Shown here: one piece after another, positions 7,533-17,300 of the stretch
Layout of the letters: every line of letters starts with the position of its first letter
Numbering within the stretch: position 1 is the first letter of the stretch
Source of the DNA: Hyphomicrobium sp.
GTDB lineage: Bacteria > Pseudomonadota > Alphaproteobacteria > Rhizobiales > Hyphomicrobiaceae
Assembly: GCF_003987855.1 (NCBI RefSeq)
Contig: NZ_RXIZ01000015.1
Coordinates: 445,006-482,049 of the forward strand
Length of the DNA stretch: 37,044 bases
Direction: 5' to 3'
Position numbers and translations under genes: made by a program
The notes under the pieces: generated by a model
The model's input: only the letters and a program-made list of their open reading frames with translations
Told to the model about the DNA's origin: nothing
Database searches by the model: none

Positions 7533-9001
7533 GTTCCCACATTTGCCGCTGCCCGGCTATGAGTGGAGTTTTTTTTAACGCTAGCCTGCAATCGCTCCAG
7601 AGCTTTGGCCATATCTGATGATTTCGAAAAGCGCCCCGCTCTCCGTTGTCCCGCCTTCGCCAATTCCGAGAAAAAGCTCCGGCTCCAAGCGTTGGAGTCG
7701 CTCTTGCGAACGTTTCGCAAAAGCTTCTCGTGGCGCGCACACCGCTCATCTCGCGGCATTTCCAACGCGATGCGGATACCCTGCACGATATCAGCGATAT
7801 CGTAAGGGTTGACGAGCACGCAATCGGGCAGCTGATCCGCTGCTCCCGCGAATTTCGACATCACGAGGACACCCGGATCCTTTGGATCTTGTGATGCGAT
7901 ATATTCCTTGGCCACAAGGTTCATGCCATCCTTGAGGGGCGTCACCAATCCTACGCGGGACGTGCGATAGATGTCGCGCAGTTCGCTGCGCGGGATCGTG
8001 CGGTGAATGTAGTTGATTGGCACCCAATCCAACTCGCCGTAGCGGCCATTGATCGACCCTGCAAGAGATTCGAGCTCAGCTTTGATGTCGGCGTAGGCTT
8101 CCACGCTTTCCCGCGTCGGCGGCGCGAATTGGGAGAGCACGATGCGGCGGCGGTACTCCGGATATTCCTCCAGGAACTTGCCGTAAGCCCGGAATTTCTG
8201 CGGCAGACCTTTCGTGTAATCGAGGCGGTCGATGCCTATGATCTGGTGAAGGTCTCCCGTTTCTGTCGGAGGCAGCGCCTCTGCTTCGCCCGGACCGAAT
8301 GCGAAATCGTTGGGATCGATTCCCACAGGGAAGCAGCCGATATCGAGTTCAGCCTCGAATACGCGGATGCGCCCTGACGGAAGTAGCCTGCCAGCGACGC
8401 TCTGCTGGAGGAAATCAATCAGATTGCGGACGTCGGACTGCGTTTGCAGACCGATAAGATCATAGGCGCCAAGCGCGCGCGCAATTTCCTTGTTCTCGGG
8501 GATGGCGAGCATGGCCTGCGCCGGACCAATTGGGATATGCAGAAAAAACCCGATCGGGTTCTCGACGCCCAGCTTTCGCAACTCGAGAGCCATGGGCACG
8601 AGATGATAATCATGCACCCAGATGACGTCGTCGGGCTGGAGGAGGGGCGCCAAGTGTCGCGCGAACCGCTGGTTCACCGCGACATAGCTCGAATAGTACC
8701 CAGCCTCGAACTGAGCGAGGTCGAGCCGGTTGTGAAAAACCGGCCATAGCACCGAGTTTGAATAACCGAGATAGTAGTCGTTGTAGTCGGGTTCCGTGAG
8801 AGGCTCAGTGACCGTCGTGTGACCGCCGACCGTTATCGATTTCGGTTCGGGGCTTCCGCTTTCTTCGATCTGCCCGTCCCACCCAAACCAGAACCCGCTA
8901 TGTTGTTCCAGGGTGTTATAGATCGCGACGCCGACCCCGCCGGCTTGTTGCGCAGCGTTGAAGTCGATGACGCGGTTTGAGACCATGACGAGCCTGGCCA
9001 A
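7529..9001 (-). CDS. otsA: Trehalose-6-phosphate synthase OtsA
   Basis: GT20 retaining glycosyltransferase that joins UDP-glucose and glucose 6-phosphate into trehalose 6-phosphate. Seen are RLVMVSNRV at the N-terminus, GGVGVAIYNTL, the WVHDYHLVPMALELR block, GIDRLDYTKGLP, and the C-terminal PLKDGMNLVAKEYIAS donor-binding segment. I place the start at the TTG at 8999-9001. It follows AGGAG at about 5 nt and gives the canonical OtsA N-terminus; extending to 9052 adds 17 residues without family similarity. That gives 490 residues, near the usual 470-490. First gene of a four-gene operon. A weak EcfG-type promoter lies about 70 bp upstream. Confidence 0.96.
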   Translation of the reverse strand: MARLVMVSNRVIDFNAAQQAGGVGVAIYNTLEQHSGFWFGWDGQIEESGSPEPKSITVGGHTTVTEPLTEPDYNDYYLGYSNSVLWPVFHNRLDLAQFEAGYYSSYVAVNQRFARHLAPLLQPDDVIWVHDYHLVPMALELRKLGVENPIGFFLHIPIGPAQAMLAIPENKEIARALGAYDLIGLQTQSDVRNLIDFLQQSVAGRLLPSGRIRVFEAELDIGCFPVGIDPNDFAFGPGEAEALPPTETGDLHQIIGIDRLDYTKGLPQKFRAYGKFLEEYPEYRRRIVLSQFAPPTRESVEAYADIKAELESLAGSINGRYGELDWVPINYIHRTIPRSELRDIYRTSRVGLVTPLKDGMNLVAKEYIASQDPKDPGVLVMSKFAGAADQLPDCVLVNPYDIADIVQGIRIALEMPRDERCARHEKLLRNVRKSDSNAWSRSFFSELAKAGQRRAGRFSKSSDMAKALERLQASVKKNSTHSRAAANVGT

Positions 9002-9070
9002 GAGTGCTCCTTCCGCTTGACGCGATACAGTTGGTAAACGCCAAGTCCCCACGAGGCATTGCCAGGAATA

Positions 9071-9095
9071 AACCCCCGAGATTGCAGGGGGTTCC
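9071..9095 (-). promoter_or_regulatory. Candidate EcfG-type promoter with dyad upstream of otsA
   Basis: On the minus strand GGAAC (9091-9095) is followed after 16 bases by GGTT (9071-9074). This is one mismatch from the alphaproteobacterial EcfG consensus GGAAC-N16/17-CGTT, about 70 bp before the otsA TTG. The same stretch holds a perfect dyad, AACCCCC (9071-9077) and GGGGGTT (9087-9093) with a 9-nt loop, which overlaps both promoter elements. The dyad could be an operator or could produce the near-match by chance. Confidence 0.45.
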
Positions 9096-9169
9096 CAAAA
9101 CCAGGATCGTAGGTTAAGTCCGGCGCGTCAAAAGCCCCTTACGCGGTTAACGCGTGCCAACGCCGCACC

Positions 9170-10369
9170 TTGGAAATCCTGGCGGCCTCGCGTGAATCGC
9201 AAACCCGTGCTATCGGAAGCAGCGCAATATCGGGGGCGCGGCGCGGGCAACCGTGCCTTCCAGCTGGAATTTCTAATGGGAGCCGCGATCCGTTCGTGCC
9301 GCGATTGGTTCGGCTTGTCGATAATCTGATCGAACGCGAATTTCCGCGACTAAGGCGAAGGCCCCAATTCGCCTACCCGTTGGGGCTCGTGATATTCGCC
9401 GTCGCCGCTGGAGCGCGACTATGGGCATCAGACTGGCTCGAGGATAATACGCCGTTCCTTACCTTTTTCGTTGCCATCCTGTTGACGGCTCTCGTCGCCG
9501 GTACAGGTCCCGGCCTCCTGGTTATTCTGTGCTCCCTGGTGTTCAGCTGGTACTTCTACTTTCCAGCGGTGGGTTGGTTGCCTCTGAGCAAGCCGGCGAT
9601 TGCAGCGCTGAGTGGTTTCGCGATTCTGTCGCTGTTGATTGTCGCCGTGGTCTATCTGCTCAATCGCAAGGTCGAGAGCCTGATAGATGAACGCGGTCGC
9701 AGCGAAGGACTTCTACAAGATAGCGCTCTCGGCGAGTTGCAATTGGAGCAGCTGAACATCGAGCTTCGCCATCGGCTCAAGAACACATTTGCGGTTATCG
9801 GTGGTCTCATCAGCCAGTCGGCGCGGTATACCCGTGACGTCGACCAGTTCGCGACGGTGTTAGCCGGGCGGCTATCGGCCATGGGCAACGCCATGGATTT
9901 GATCGCCATGCGCAGCTTCATGGGCGCGTCCCTGAATGAACTGATATCCGAGACGTTGAAGCCTCTTGTCCCGCCCGGCCGCGACCGCTTCCATATGCAG
10001 GGACCAGAAACGATCATCCCCGGCGATGTCGCCAGTGCATTGGCGCTCACTCTGCACGAGCTTGGCACGAACGCGATAAAGTACGGTGCCTGGTCGGACG
10101 CACGCGGCAAGGTCAGCGTAACTTGGACGTTGACCCGTCTCGAAAACGACGACAACCGCTTTGAGCTGTTGTGGAGCGAACGCGGTGGTCCCCCGGTGTC
10201 TCAACCGGAACGGCGCGGGCTTGGAACGACGTTGATCGACAGCGGCTTTCCGACCGCGCAGGTGGAGAGACAGTTCGAGAAGGACGGCGTCCAGTGTCTG
10301 CTCGTCGCCGTCTTGAAGCAGGCCACCACGCGCCGAACGCGCGGCCGTGCCGCATCGTCGAACCGCTGA
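9170..10369 (+). CDS. Membrane HWE/HisKA_2-family sensor histidine kinase with DUF4118-like domain
   Basis: About 400 residues in the longest frame. Residues 70-165 hold three or four hydrophobic helices resembling the DUF4118/KdpD-type membrane domain. A short linker leads to ELRHRLKNTFAVI, with phospho-acceptor His201. The N-box LHELGTNAIKYGA and the WSERGGPPV block, containing the W-x-E of HWE kinases, follow, as does a degenerate G-box RRGLGTTLID. HWE/HisKA_2 kinases commonly phosphorylate PhyR in the general stress response, and phyR lies about 11 kb away. The start is uncertain: TTG 9170 opens the frame, and GTG 9296 would still retain the whole membrane domain. The gene diverges from otsA and no separate response regulator adjoins it. 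Confidence 0.88.
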   Translation: MEILAASRESQTRAIGSSAISGARRGQPCLPAGISNGSRDPFVPRLVRLVDNLIEREFPRLRRRPQFAYPLGLVIFAVAAGARLWASDWLEDNTPFLTFFVAILLTALVAGTGPGLLVILCSLVFSWYFYFPAVGWLPLSKPAIAALSGFAILSLLIVAVVYLLNRKVESLIDERGRSEGLLQDSALGELQLEQLNIELRHRLKNTFAVIGGLISQSARYTRDVDQFATVLAGRLSAMGNAMDLIAMRSFMGASLNELISETLKPLVPPGRDRFHMQGPETIIPGDVASALALTLHELGTNAIKYGAWSDARGKVSVTWTLTRLENDDNRFELLWSERGGPPVSQPERRGLGTTLIDSGFPTAQVERQFEKDGVQCLLVAVLKQATTRRTRGRAASSNR

Positions 10370-10383
10370 GAGCAGTGGCTCGC

Positions 10384-12249
10384 TTATCGGCCGTACGCCG
10401 CCGCCATAAGTCGGGCCGCCGCTTGCTCATCGACGTGATAGGCGGCTCCTGACGTTGTCCACGCGTCTTCCCATTTCCGCGAAAGCGTCATCGCCGAATT
10501 GATAAGTCCGGCCATCGAATAGGTTTGCGGCAGGTTCCCCCAAAGTTCTCCCGTCGCTGGATGCAAGTCTTCGCTCAACATGCCAAACGAGTTGCGATGC
10601 TTCAGAAGCTCGACGAAGAGCTCGCGAGCTTCACCGGCCCGGCCGATCGAGGCGAGCGCATCGATGTACCAGAACTGACAGGCCAGAAACGAAGATTCCG
10701 GTAGTCCGAAATCGTCCTCGGCCGCGTAGCGCAGCATCAAGCCATTACGCATGAGCTCGCGCCCGATCGTCGTGCACGTCTTGACGAAACGCGGATCACT
10801 CGGGGGAATGAAACCGAGATCGGCGAGCAAGAGCACGCTGGCGTCAAGTTCCTGATGGTCGAATGCTCCCGTGAAGGCGCCACGTTTCTCGTTCCACGCC
10901 CGCGCCAGGATTTCCGCGCGGATTTTCTCTGCAGCTGAATTCCAGTGCGCGGCACGCTCCTGAAGCCCGAGGAGTTGGGCTATCCGCGCAAGCCGATCGC
11001 AGGCGACCCAGCACATGGTCGCCGAATGCGTGTGGATGCGCTGCCGTCCACGATATTCCCAAATCCCGGCGTCAGGCTCGAGATAAAGATTTTGCGCCTG
11101 CTCTCCGAGCGCCTCGAGTTCGCGGAAGAGGCTGACGTCGCCCATCCGAGGCAAGCGTTGATCGATGAACATGTGCGTGGCACCCAGAATGACGCTGCCA
11201 TAAGCGTCATGCTGGAGTTGATCCGAGGCAAGGTTGCCGAGCCGAACAGGCCCCATGCCTCGATAGCCTTGCAGATCCGGCGCCACCTGCTCGGCGGTCG
11301 TATCGTTGTGCACGATCCCATAGAGCGGCTTCAGCGGGCCCTTGCCGTCGGCAACGATCGTCGTGATGTAGTCGAGATAGTTCTCCATCGATTGGGTTGC
11401 GCCCAACCGATTCAGCGCACGAATGACGAAGTAAGCGTCACGCAGCCAGCAGAAACGATAATCCCACGTTCGCGGTGTATTCGGTGCTTCGGGAATAGAG
11501 GTCGTGAGCGCCGCGGTAATGGCGCCCGTTTCTTCAAAGGTGCAAAGCTTGAGCAGGATGGCCGCACGTATGATCTCGGGTTGCCACTCATAGCTGACAG
11601 CGAGTCCACGCACCCAGCTGACCCAGAAATCCCGCGTGCGTTCCAGAAACTCCCGCGAGAGCGCGTCCATCGAGCTATCGATCGGTTCATCTGAACCGAT
11701 GACGAGGGTCGCCGCGTGCGTCAGCGCGAAGGGCGTTTCGTGAACGATGTAGGAGACGGGCACATCGGTCGTCACGCGCACGGCGCTGGCTCCGCACAGA
11801 TAGCGAATGTGATTGGAGCCGTGCGATGCGATGGGTGCAACCTGCCCATAGCTGTGGGTTGGGCGCATGCGGATCGTGACGCGCGGCAGACCTCTGAGCG
11901 GCTCGATCCGGCGCATCAGTTGCGTTGGATGGAAAGAGCGATCGAAACGCCAGAACCTTGGCGCGAAATCCGTGACCTTCACGGCCGCGCCGCTATCCGA
12001 AACAAGAATTGTTTCGAGAATGCATGTGTTGCGAATGTAGGACGAGGTCGCCGAAACTTGCCCGTCGAGCACGACGTCGCAGAATCCTTTTTCTTCATCT
12101 CCCGCCAGAAGCCGGCAGAACACTGGATCGCCGTCGAGCCGCGGATAGCACCACCAGACGATGCGCGCGCCTTTATCGATGAGCGCGGCGACGCGTCCGT
12201 TGCCGATGGCCGCCACGTCGAGCGAGGAACGATACGGATTGTCGATCAT
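10384..12249 (-). CDS. Glycoside hydrolase family 15 protein (glucoamylase/trehalase-like)
   Basis: 621 residues. The N-terminal 220 or so form the beta-sandwich seen in bacterial GH15 proteins, and the rest is the alpha/alpha-barrel. Conserved blocks are TWDYRFCWLRDA (261-272), GIWEYRGR with the likely general acid Glu398, and GMLSEDLHPATGELWGNLPQ with the likely general base Glu560. No signal peptide is visible, so it is probably cytosolic. GH15 includes glucoamylases, glucodextranases and trehalases. With otsAB nearby, trehalose breakdown is an attractive role, but it is inferred from context. The ATG is preceded by a GGGGA-type binding site. It is convergent with the HWE kinase gene, with 14 bp between stop codons. 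Confidence 0.92.
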   Translation of the reverse strand: MIDNPYRSSLDVAAIGNGRVAALIDKGARIVWWCYPRLDGDPVFCRLLAGDEEKGFCDVVLDGQVSATSSYIRNTCILETILVSDSGAAVKVTDFAPRFWRFDRSFHPTQLMRRIEPLRGLPRVTIRMRPTHSYGQVAPIASHGSNHIRYLCGASAVRVTTDVPVSYIVHETPFALTHAATLVIGSDEPIDSSMDALSREFLERTRDFWVSWVRGLAVSYEWQPEIIRAAILLKLCTFEETGAITAALTTSIPEAPNTPRTWDYRFCWLRDAYFVIRALNRLGATQSMENYLDYITTIVADGKGPLKPLYGIVHNDTTAEQVAPDLQGYRGMGPVRLGNLASDQLQHDAYGSVILGATHMFIDQRLPRMGDVSLFRELEALGEQAQNLYLEPDAGIWEYRGRQRIHTHSATMCWVACDRLARIAQLLGLQERAAHWNSAAEKIRAEILARAWNEKRGAFTGAFDHQELDASVLLLADLGFIPPSDPRFVKTCTTIGRELMRNGLMLRYAAEDDFGLPESSFLACQFWYIDALASIGRAGEARELFVELLKHRNSFGMLSEDLHPATGELWGNLPQTYSMAGLINSAMTLSRKWEDAWTTSGAAYHVDEQAAARLMAAAYGR

Positions 12250-12378
12250 TTCTGTCCCCGAGAATGAAGGTCACGAATGCCGCGTAATCCATAGCGGCTG
12301 CTGAAGCTTTCTTGCAGGGTGCAACAGGCCGCAGAAAGCCGCCCGCTCACCAGAAAACTGGCGATTGGAAGCGATGCC

Positions 12379-14301
12379 TTAGGCAACCTGATTTGAAGCG
12401 TCGCTCGCCTGATGATCTATCGCGCGATATGCGAGCGTTTTGACGAGGTCCTTCACGTCCGCGGGATTATAAGGCTTTTTCAGATGCGGATACTCGCGTA
12501 GGCGAGGCGGCAGAAACACCAGGTCGCTGTAGCCGGTCGTAAATGCGAATGGGATCATTCGACGGTCGAGGATCTCGGCAATAGGCGCACTGTTGTCTGC
12601 GCCGAGATTGATGTCGATGAGCGCGATATCGAAGTTGGATTCTGCTGCCGCCCGCAGGCCTTCGGTCAGCTGCGCAAACGGCCCAACGATCGTGTGTCCT
12701 TCCGCCTCAAGGTCGAGCTTCAATTGCATGGCGATGAGCGCTTCATCTTCTATGAGGAGGATCCTGCAAGCGGTTGCGGAGGGCATGTTGGCCGCCGCGA
12801 TAGCACCCGCCCGAGGCAGGATCGCGATATGCCGCGTCCCCACCAGCTGCGTTCGCGACGATAGATCGCCTTGGAAGTCGAACCGGAAGCCTTCCGGCGC
12901 GAAATCCATCTGCGCGACACCGCCGCATTCCGATGCCGCGCTGCGGATAACGGCCAATCCGAAACCTCGACGCTCAGGGAGCGCACACCGAGGCCCGCCG
13001 CGCTCTTGCCAGGAGAATGAAATCTTTTCGCCATCGACTGTCGCGACCCGCGACCAGCTGACGTTGACCGTTCCGCCCGAGCTCGACAACGCCCCGTGCT
13101 TCACGGCATTCGTGACGAGCTCATGCAACACGAGGGCCATCGATTGTCCGAACTTCGACGTCAATCGAATGCGATCGCCCTCGATGACGATGTCGTTGCT
13201 GCTGCGGGACCGGAATGGCGCAAGGGCGCCTTGGACGAGTTCGTGCAGATCGACGCCGGTCCAGCTGCTTTGACGTAGCAGGTCGTGAGCGGACGACATC
13301 GCGTGAATGCGCCCGTCAAGCGCGGACGCGAACGATTCCACCGATACGGCATTCGTGCTCGATAGCCGCGCGATCGCCGCAACATTGGCCAGAATGTTCT
13401 TCACCCTGTGATCGAGCTCAGCCATCAATAACTGCTGATGGCTTTCGGCCGATTTGCGCTCCGTAATATCGAGGATGGTCCCGAGTACGCGATGCGCAGC
13501 CGCGCTGCTCGTCTTCAGTGCACGGCCACGAGCGAGAATCCATGAGATCCCGCGCGCGCTCGTCACCCGAAACTCGAGTTCGGCGATCGTCTCGCCGTAG
13601 TTGACGTTGCGCACGTAATTGAGAACCATTTCACGGTCTTCGTCGTGAACGATCTCCAGGAAGGCGGTGGACGTCATCCGTTCCGGAACATTGCGATGGA
13701 AAACGTCCGAGATGTTTGCAGACCATTGCAGCGTCTGTGTCTCGGGATCGTACTCGAAGGTTGCTAGCTTGGCGGCCTCGCTTGCAAGACGCAGGCGTTC
13801 TTCGCTTTCCTGCAATGCCGCGTGTGAAGCTTCAAGCTGCTCAGCGCGCTGGTGCACCCGTTCCTCGAGTTCAGCGTTCAAAGCATCGAGTTCGCGGCTC
13901 TTCCTGTAGAGTTCGACGAAAATCTGAACCTTCGCCTTCAAGATTTCGGGGACGACGGGCACAGACACGTAATCGACCGCGCCAGTCCGATAGCCTTTAA
14001 GCAAGTCTTCCGTCTCGAGTCGCACAGCCGAGATGAAGATCACCGCGGTCTTTTCGTGCCGCGGGTGATTGCGGATCATGGCCGCAAGCTCGAACCCGTC
14101 GAGATCCGGCATGCAGACGTCCATCAAAATGACGGCGATGTCCGTCTTGAGGAGAGCCGTTAGGGCTTCCTCAGCGGTTGTCGCTTTGATGAGAGTCGCG
14201 TCAAGTCCATCAAGAATCGCTTCGTAGGTCAGCAATTTTCCTGGCTGATCATCGACTAGAAGGATATTGACCGGCTCGATAGAGACAGGTGCGCTCGGCA
14301 T
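12379..14301 (-). CDS. Hybrid HWE histidine kinase (REC-PAS-HWE-REC)
   Basis: 640 residues from the ATG at 14301. Domain order is receiver 1 (about 10-130; phospho-acceptor Asp61 in ILMDVCMPD), a coiled coil (about 130-175), PAS (about 170-285), an HWE/HisKA_2 kinase (His298 in LDHRVKN; N-box LHELVTNAVKHGA; WQERGGP) and receiver 2 (about 510-630; Asp563 in LIDINLG). There are no transmembrane segments, so it is cytosolic. The longest frame begins at 14328 and overlaps the upstream gene's stop, but ATG 14301 has GAGGGGA at good spacing. It begins 11 bp after the giant kinase stop, so the two are cotranscribed. The N-terminal receiver may take phosphate from the giant kinase, making this a relay; that is inference. 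Confidence 0.92.
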   Translation of the reverse strand: MPSAPVSIEPVNILLVDDQPGKLLTYEAILDGLDATLIKATTAEEALTALLKTDIAVILMDVCMPDLDGFELAAMIRNHPRHEKTAVIFISAVRLETEDLLKGYRTGAVDYVSVPVVPEILKAKVQIFVELYRKSRELDALNAELEERVHQRAEQLEASHAALQESEERLRLASEAAKLATFEYDPETQTLQWSANISDVFHRNVPERMTSTAFLEIVHDEDREMVLNYVRNVNYGETIAELEFRVTSARGISWILARGRALKTSSAAAHRVLGTILDITERKSAESHQQLLMAELDHRVKNILANVAAIARLSSTNAVSVESFASALDGRIHAMSSAHDLLRQSSWTGVDLHELVQGALAPFRSRSSNDIVIEGDRIRLTSKFGQSMALVLHELVTNAVKHGALSSSGGTVNVSWSRVATVDGEKISFSWQERGGPRCALPERRGFGLAVIRSAASECGGVAQMDFAPEGFRFDFQGDLSSRTQLVGTRHIAILPRAGAIAAANMPSATACRILLIEDEALIAMQLKLDLEAEGHTIVGPFAQLTEGLRAAAESNFDIALIDINLGADNSAPIAEILDRRMIPFAFTTGYSDLVFLPPRLREYPHLKKPYNPADVKDLVKTLAYRAIDHQASDASNQVA

Positions 14302-14312
14302 GTTTCCCCTCG

Positions 14313-17300
14313 TCAGCGATGCAGCCACATGCGCAACGCCGACAACAGCTGCTCGGTATCAACCGGCTTCGCAAGATAATCGGAAGCACCCGCTTCAAGG
14401 CACTTCTCTCGGTCGCCTTTCATCGCCTTGGCCGTGAGTGCGATGATCGGCAATCGCTGATTCTTCTCGCTACTTCGAATCTTTTGCATCGTCTGATAGC
14501 CATCCATCTCGGGCATCATGATGTCCATGAGAACGATGGAAACATCGGTCGTGCTCAGAGTCTCGATGGCTTCCAGCCCGGTGGTGGCGGTCAAGACCTC
14601 CATACCCCGGCGTTCCAGGAGACTGCTCAGCGCGAAGATGTTGCGCGCGTCATCATCAACCAGAAGAACCTTCCGCCCGACGAGATAATCGTCTGTGTCA
14701 TGCAGTCGCGACAGCAGCTCTTGCTTCTGCGCCGGCAAGTCGGTCACCACACGATGCAGGAAGAGTGCCGTTTCGTCGAGGAGCCGCTCCGGAGATTCTA
14801 CCCCTTTCACGACGACCGTTCGCGCATATTGGCGGATTTGCAGGTTCTCGTCGCTCGATAGCTCGCGGCCCGTGAACACGATAACGGGAATGTCCCGCAT
14901 GACCTCCTGACGGCTCATATGTTCGAGGACCTCGAAACCCGACATGTCCGGCAGCTTGAGATCGAGCACGACGCAATCGATGCTGTCGTTCTTCAGAATT
15001 TCGATGGCTGTCGCCCCGTCGGGCGCCGTGAGGATCTCGACGTCGCCGTCTTCGATCAAGGTCGAAATGCTGAGCCGTTCCGCCGGATCATCCTCGACGA
15101 TGAGAAGCCGCTTCGTCGCCGATGCCGAGAATGCCCCGATCTTTCGCAGCGCATTTTTGAGCTGATCCGCCTGCAGTGGCTTCGTCAGGAAGGAATAAGC
15201 GCCGCGGGCGAGCCCGTGATGCCGGTCATCATCCAGCGTCAGAACCTGAACCGGAATGTGTCGCGTCAGGGGATTGTGCTTCAGCTGGCTGAGGACGGAC
15301 CAGCCGAGGACGTCCGGCAGGTGGATGTCGAGGGAGATGGCCGTTGGATTGTAGTCCGTCGCCAACACCATCGCTTCGACACCACGATGACACACGATGC
15401 CCTTGAACCCGACCTCGTGCGCCGCGTCGAGAAGGATGCGCGCGAAATTCGCGTCATCTTCGACGATGAGCAAGACTTGGTCGCCGGCGACGATACTATC
15501 GCGATCATCCTCGATCGCCGCAGAGAGCAGGCCCGCATGGGGAAGCGCGGCCGACGGCGCCGGACTGGGCTCCGGCTTCGTGCGCACCTCGCTCGCGAGC
15601 GACGCATACCGCAGCGGAAGAAAGAGCGTGAAAATGCTGCCGACGCCTGGCTCGCTCGTCAGCTGGATTTCTCCGCCGAGGAGGTGAGCCAGCTCGCGGC
15701 TGATCGCTAGCCCCAGTCCAGTACCGCCGTATTTCCGGCTCGTGCTGGCGTCGGCCTGTTGGAAAGCTTCGAAAATAAGCTTCTGTTTGTCTGCCGGAAT
15801 GCCGATGCCGGAGTCCTGAACCTCGAATGCCACGACGGTCGGCGCCGTTGATAGGATCGGATGGTCGGAGTTCCACTTCGCGAGAGCGGCTTTCACCGTC
15901 AAGCGCACATGACCCTCGCGCGTGAACTTGAAGGCGTTGGAAAGCAGGTTCTTCAACACCTGCTGAAGGCGCTTGGAGTCTGTGAAGATCGTTTTGCCCA
16001 GATCGGCGTCGAACGTCACCTGGAAGTCGAGTCCGCGCCGCTCGGCTTCGTGCCGGAACGGTCGCGCAACCGCTTCGATCAGGCCGCCGAAAGCGACTTC
16101 CTCCGCATCGACCGACACGGTTCCGGATTCGATTTTCGAAAGATCGAGAATGTCGCTGATCAGATTCAGGAGGTCGGTGCCGGCGCCGTGAATCGTGCGC
16201 GCGAATTCCACCTGCTTTTCGGTGAGATTGCGATCTGGATTATCGCTCAGCTGCTGCCCGAGAATGAGGATGCTGTTGAGCGGGGTCCGAAGCTCGTGAG
16301 ACATGTTCGCGAGGAACTCGGATTTGTATCGTGAAGTAAGGGCCAGCTCCGCGGCCTTCTCTTCGACGGCACGGCGAGCCTGATCGATTTCCTCGTTCTT
16401 GCGTTCGACTTCCACGTTTCGTTCGGCGAGCTGCTGCGCTTTCTGCGCCAACTCTTCGTTGGTCTTCTGCATCGCCTTCTGCTGGTCCTGCAACTCGGCA
16501 GCGAGCTGCTGCGATTGCATGAGAAGGCTTTCCGTTTGCATGGTCGCTTCGATACTGGTGAGAACGACGCCGATCGACACCGAGAGCTGCTCGAGGAACG
16601 TCAACTGAGCAGGTTCGAAGTTCTGCAGCGAGCTAAGCGATATGACGGCCTTGATTCGGTCTTCGAACGTAATCGGATGGACGATAACGCTGCGCGGCGG
16701 CGATTTGAAAACGACAGCGTCGATCGCCCCTGCGGGCTGTGGAATATCTGTCAGAACGCGCGCCTGCTTTTCGATCGCGCATTGACCGATGAGGCTGGAT
16801 CCCAGCTCCATGCGCTCCGGATAGCGGACGGACGTATCCTCCGCGAATGTCGCCAGAAGTTTGAGTTCGCTGTTGGCGGCATCATATTGATAGATGACGC
16901 CCTGGTGCGCATTGATGAGCGGAACAAGCTCTGAAAGCAACTTTCGCGAAACGGTCACCACGTCGCGCTGCCCCTGAAGCATGCTTGTGAACCGCGCCAG
17001 GTTCGTCTTCAGCCAGTCCTGTTCGGTGTTGAGCTGCGTCGTGAGACGCAGGTTGCCGATCATGGTGTTGATGTAGTCTTTGAGTTCCGCGACCTCGCCG
17101 CGTGCCTCGACCTGAATGGTTCGAGAGAGGTCGCCACGGGCAACCGCCGTCGTCACTTCGGCGATCGCGCGCACCTGCGTGGTGAGGTTCGCGGCGAGAA
17201 GGTTGACGTTACCGGTGAGGTCTTTCCAAGTGCCTGCAGTGCCGGGCACGTTGGCCTGACCGCCGAGACGCCCTTCGACGCCCACTTCGCGCGCCACCGT

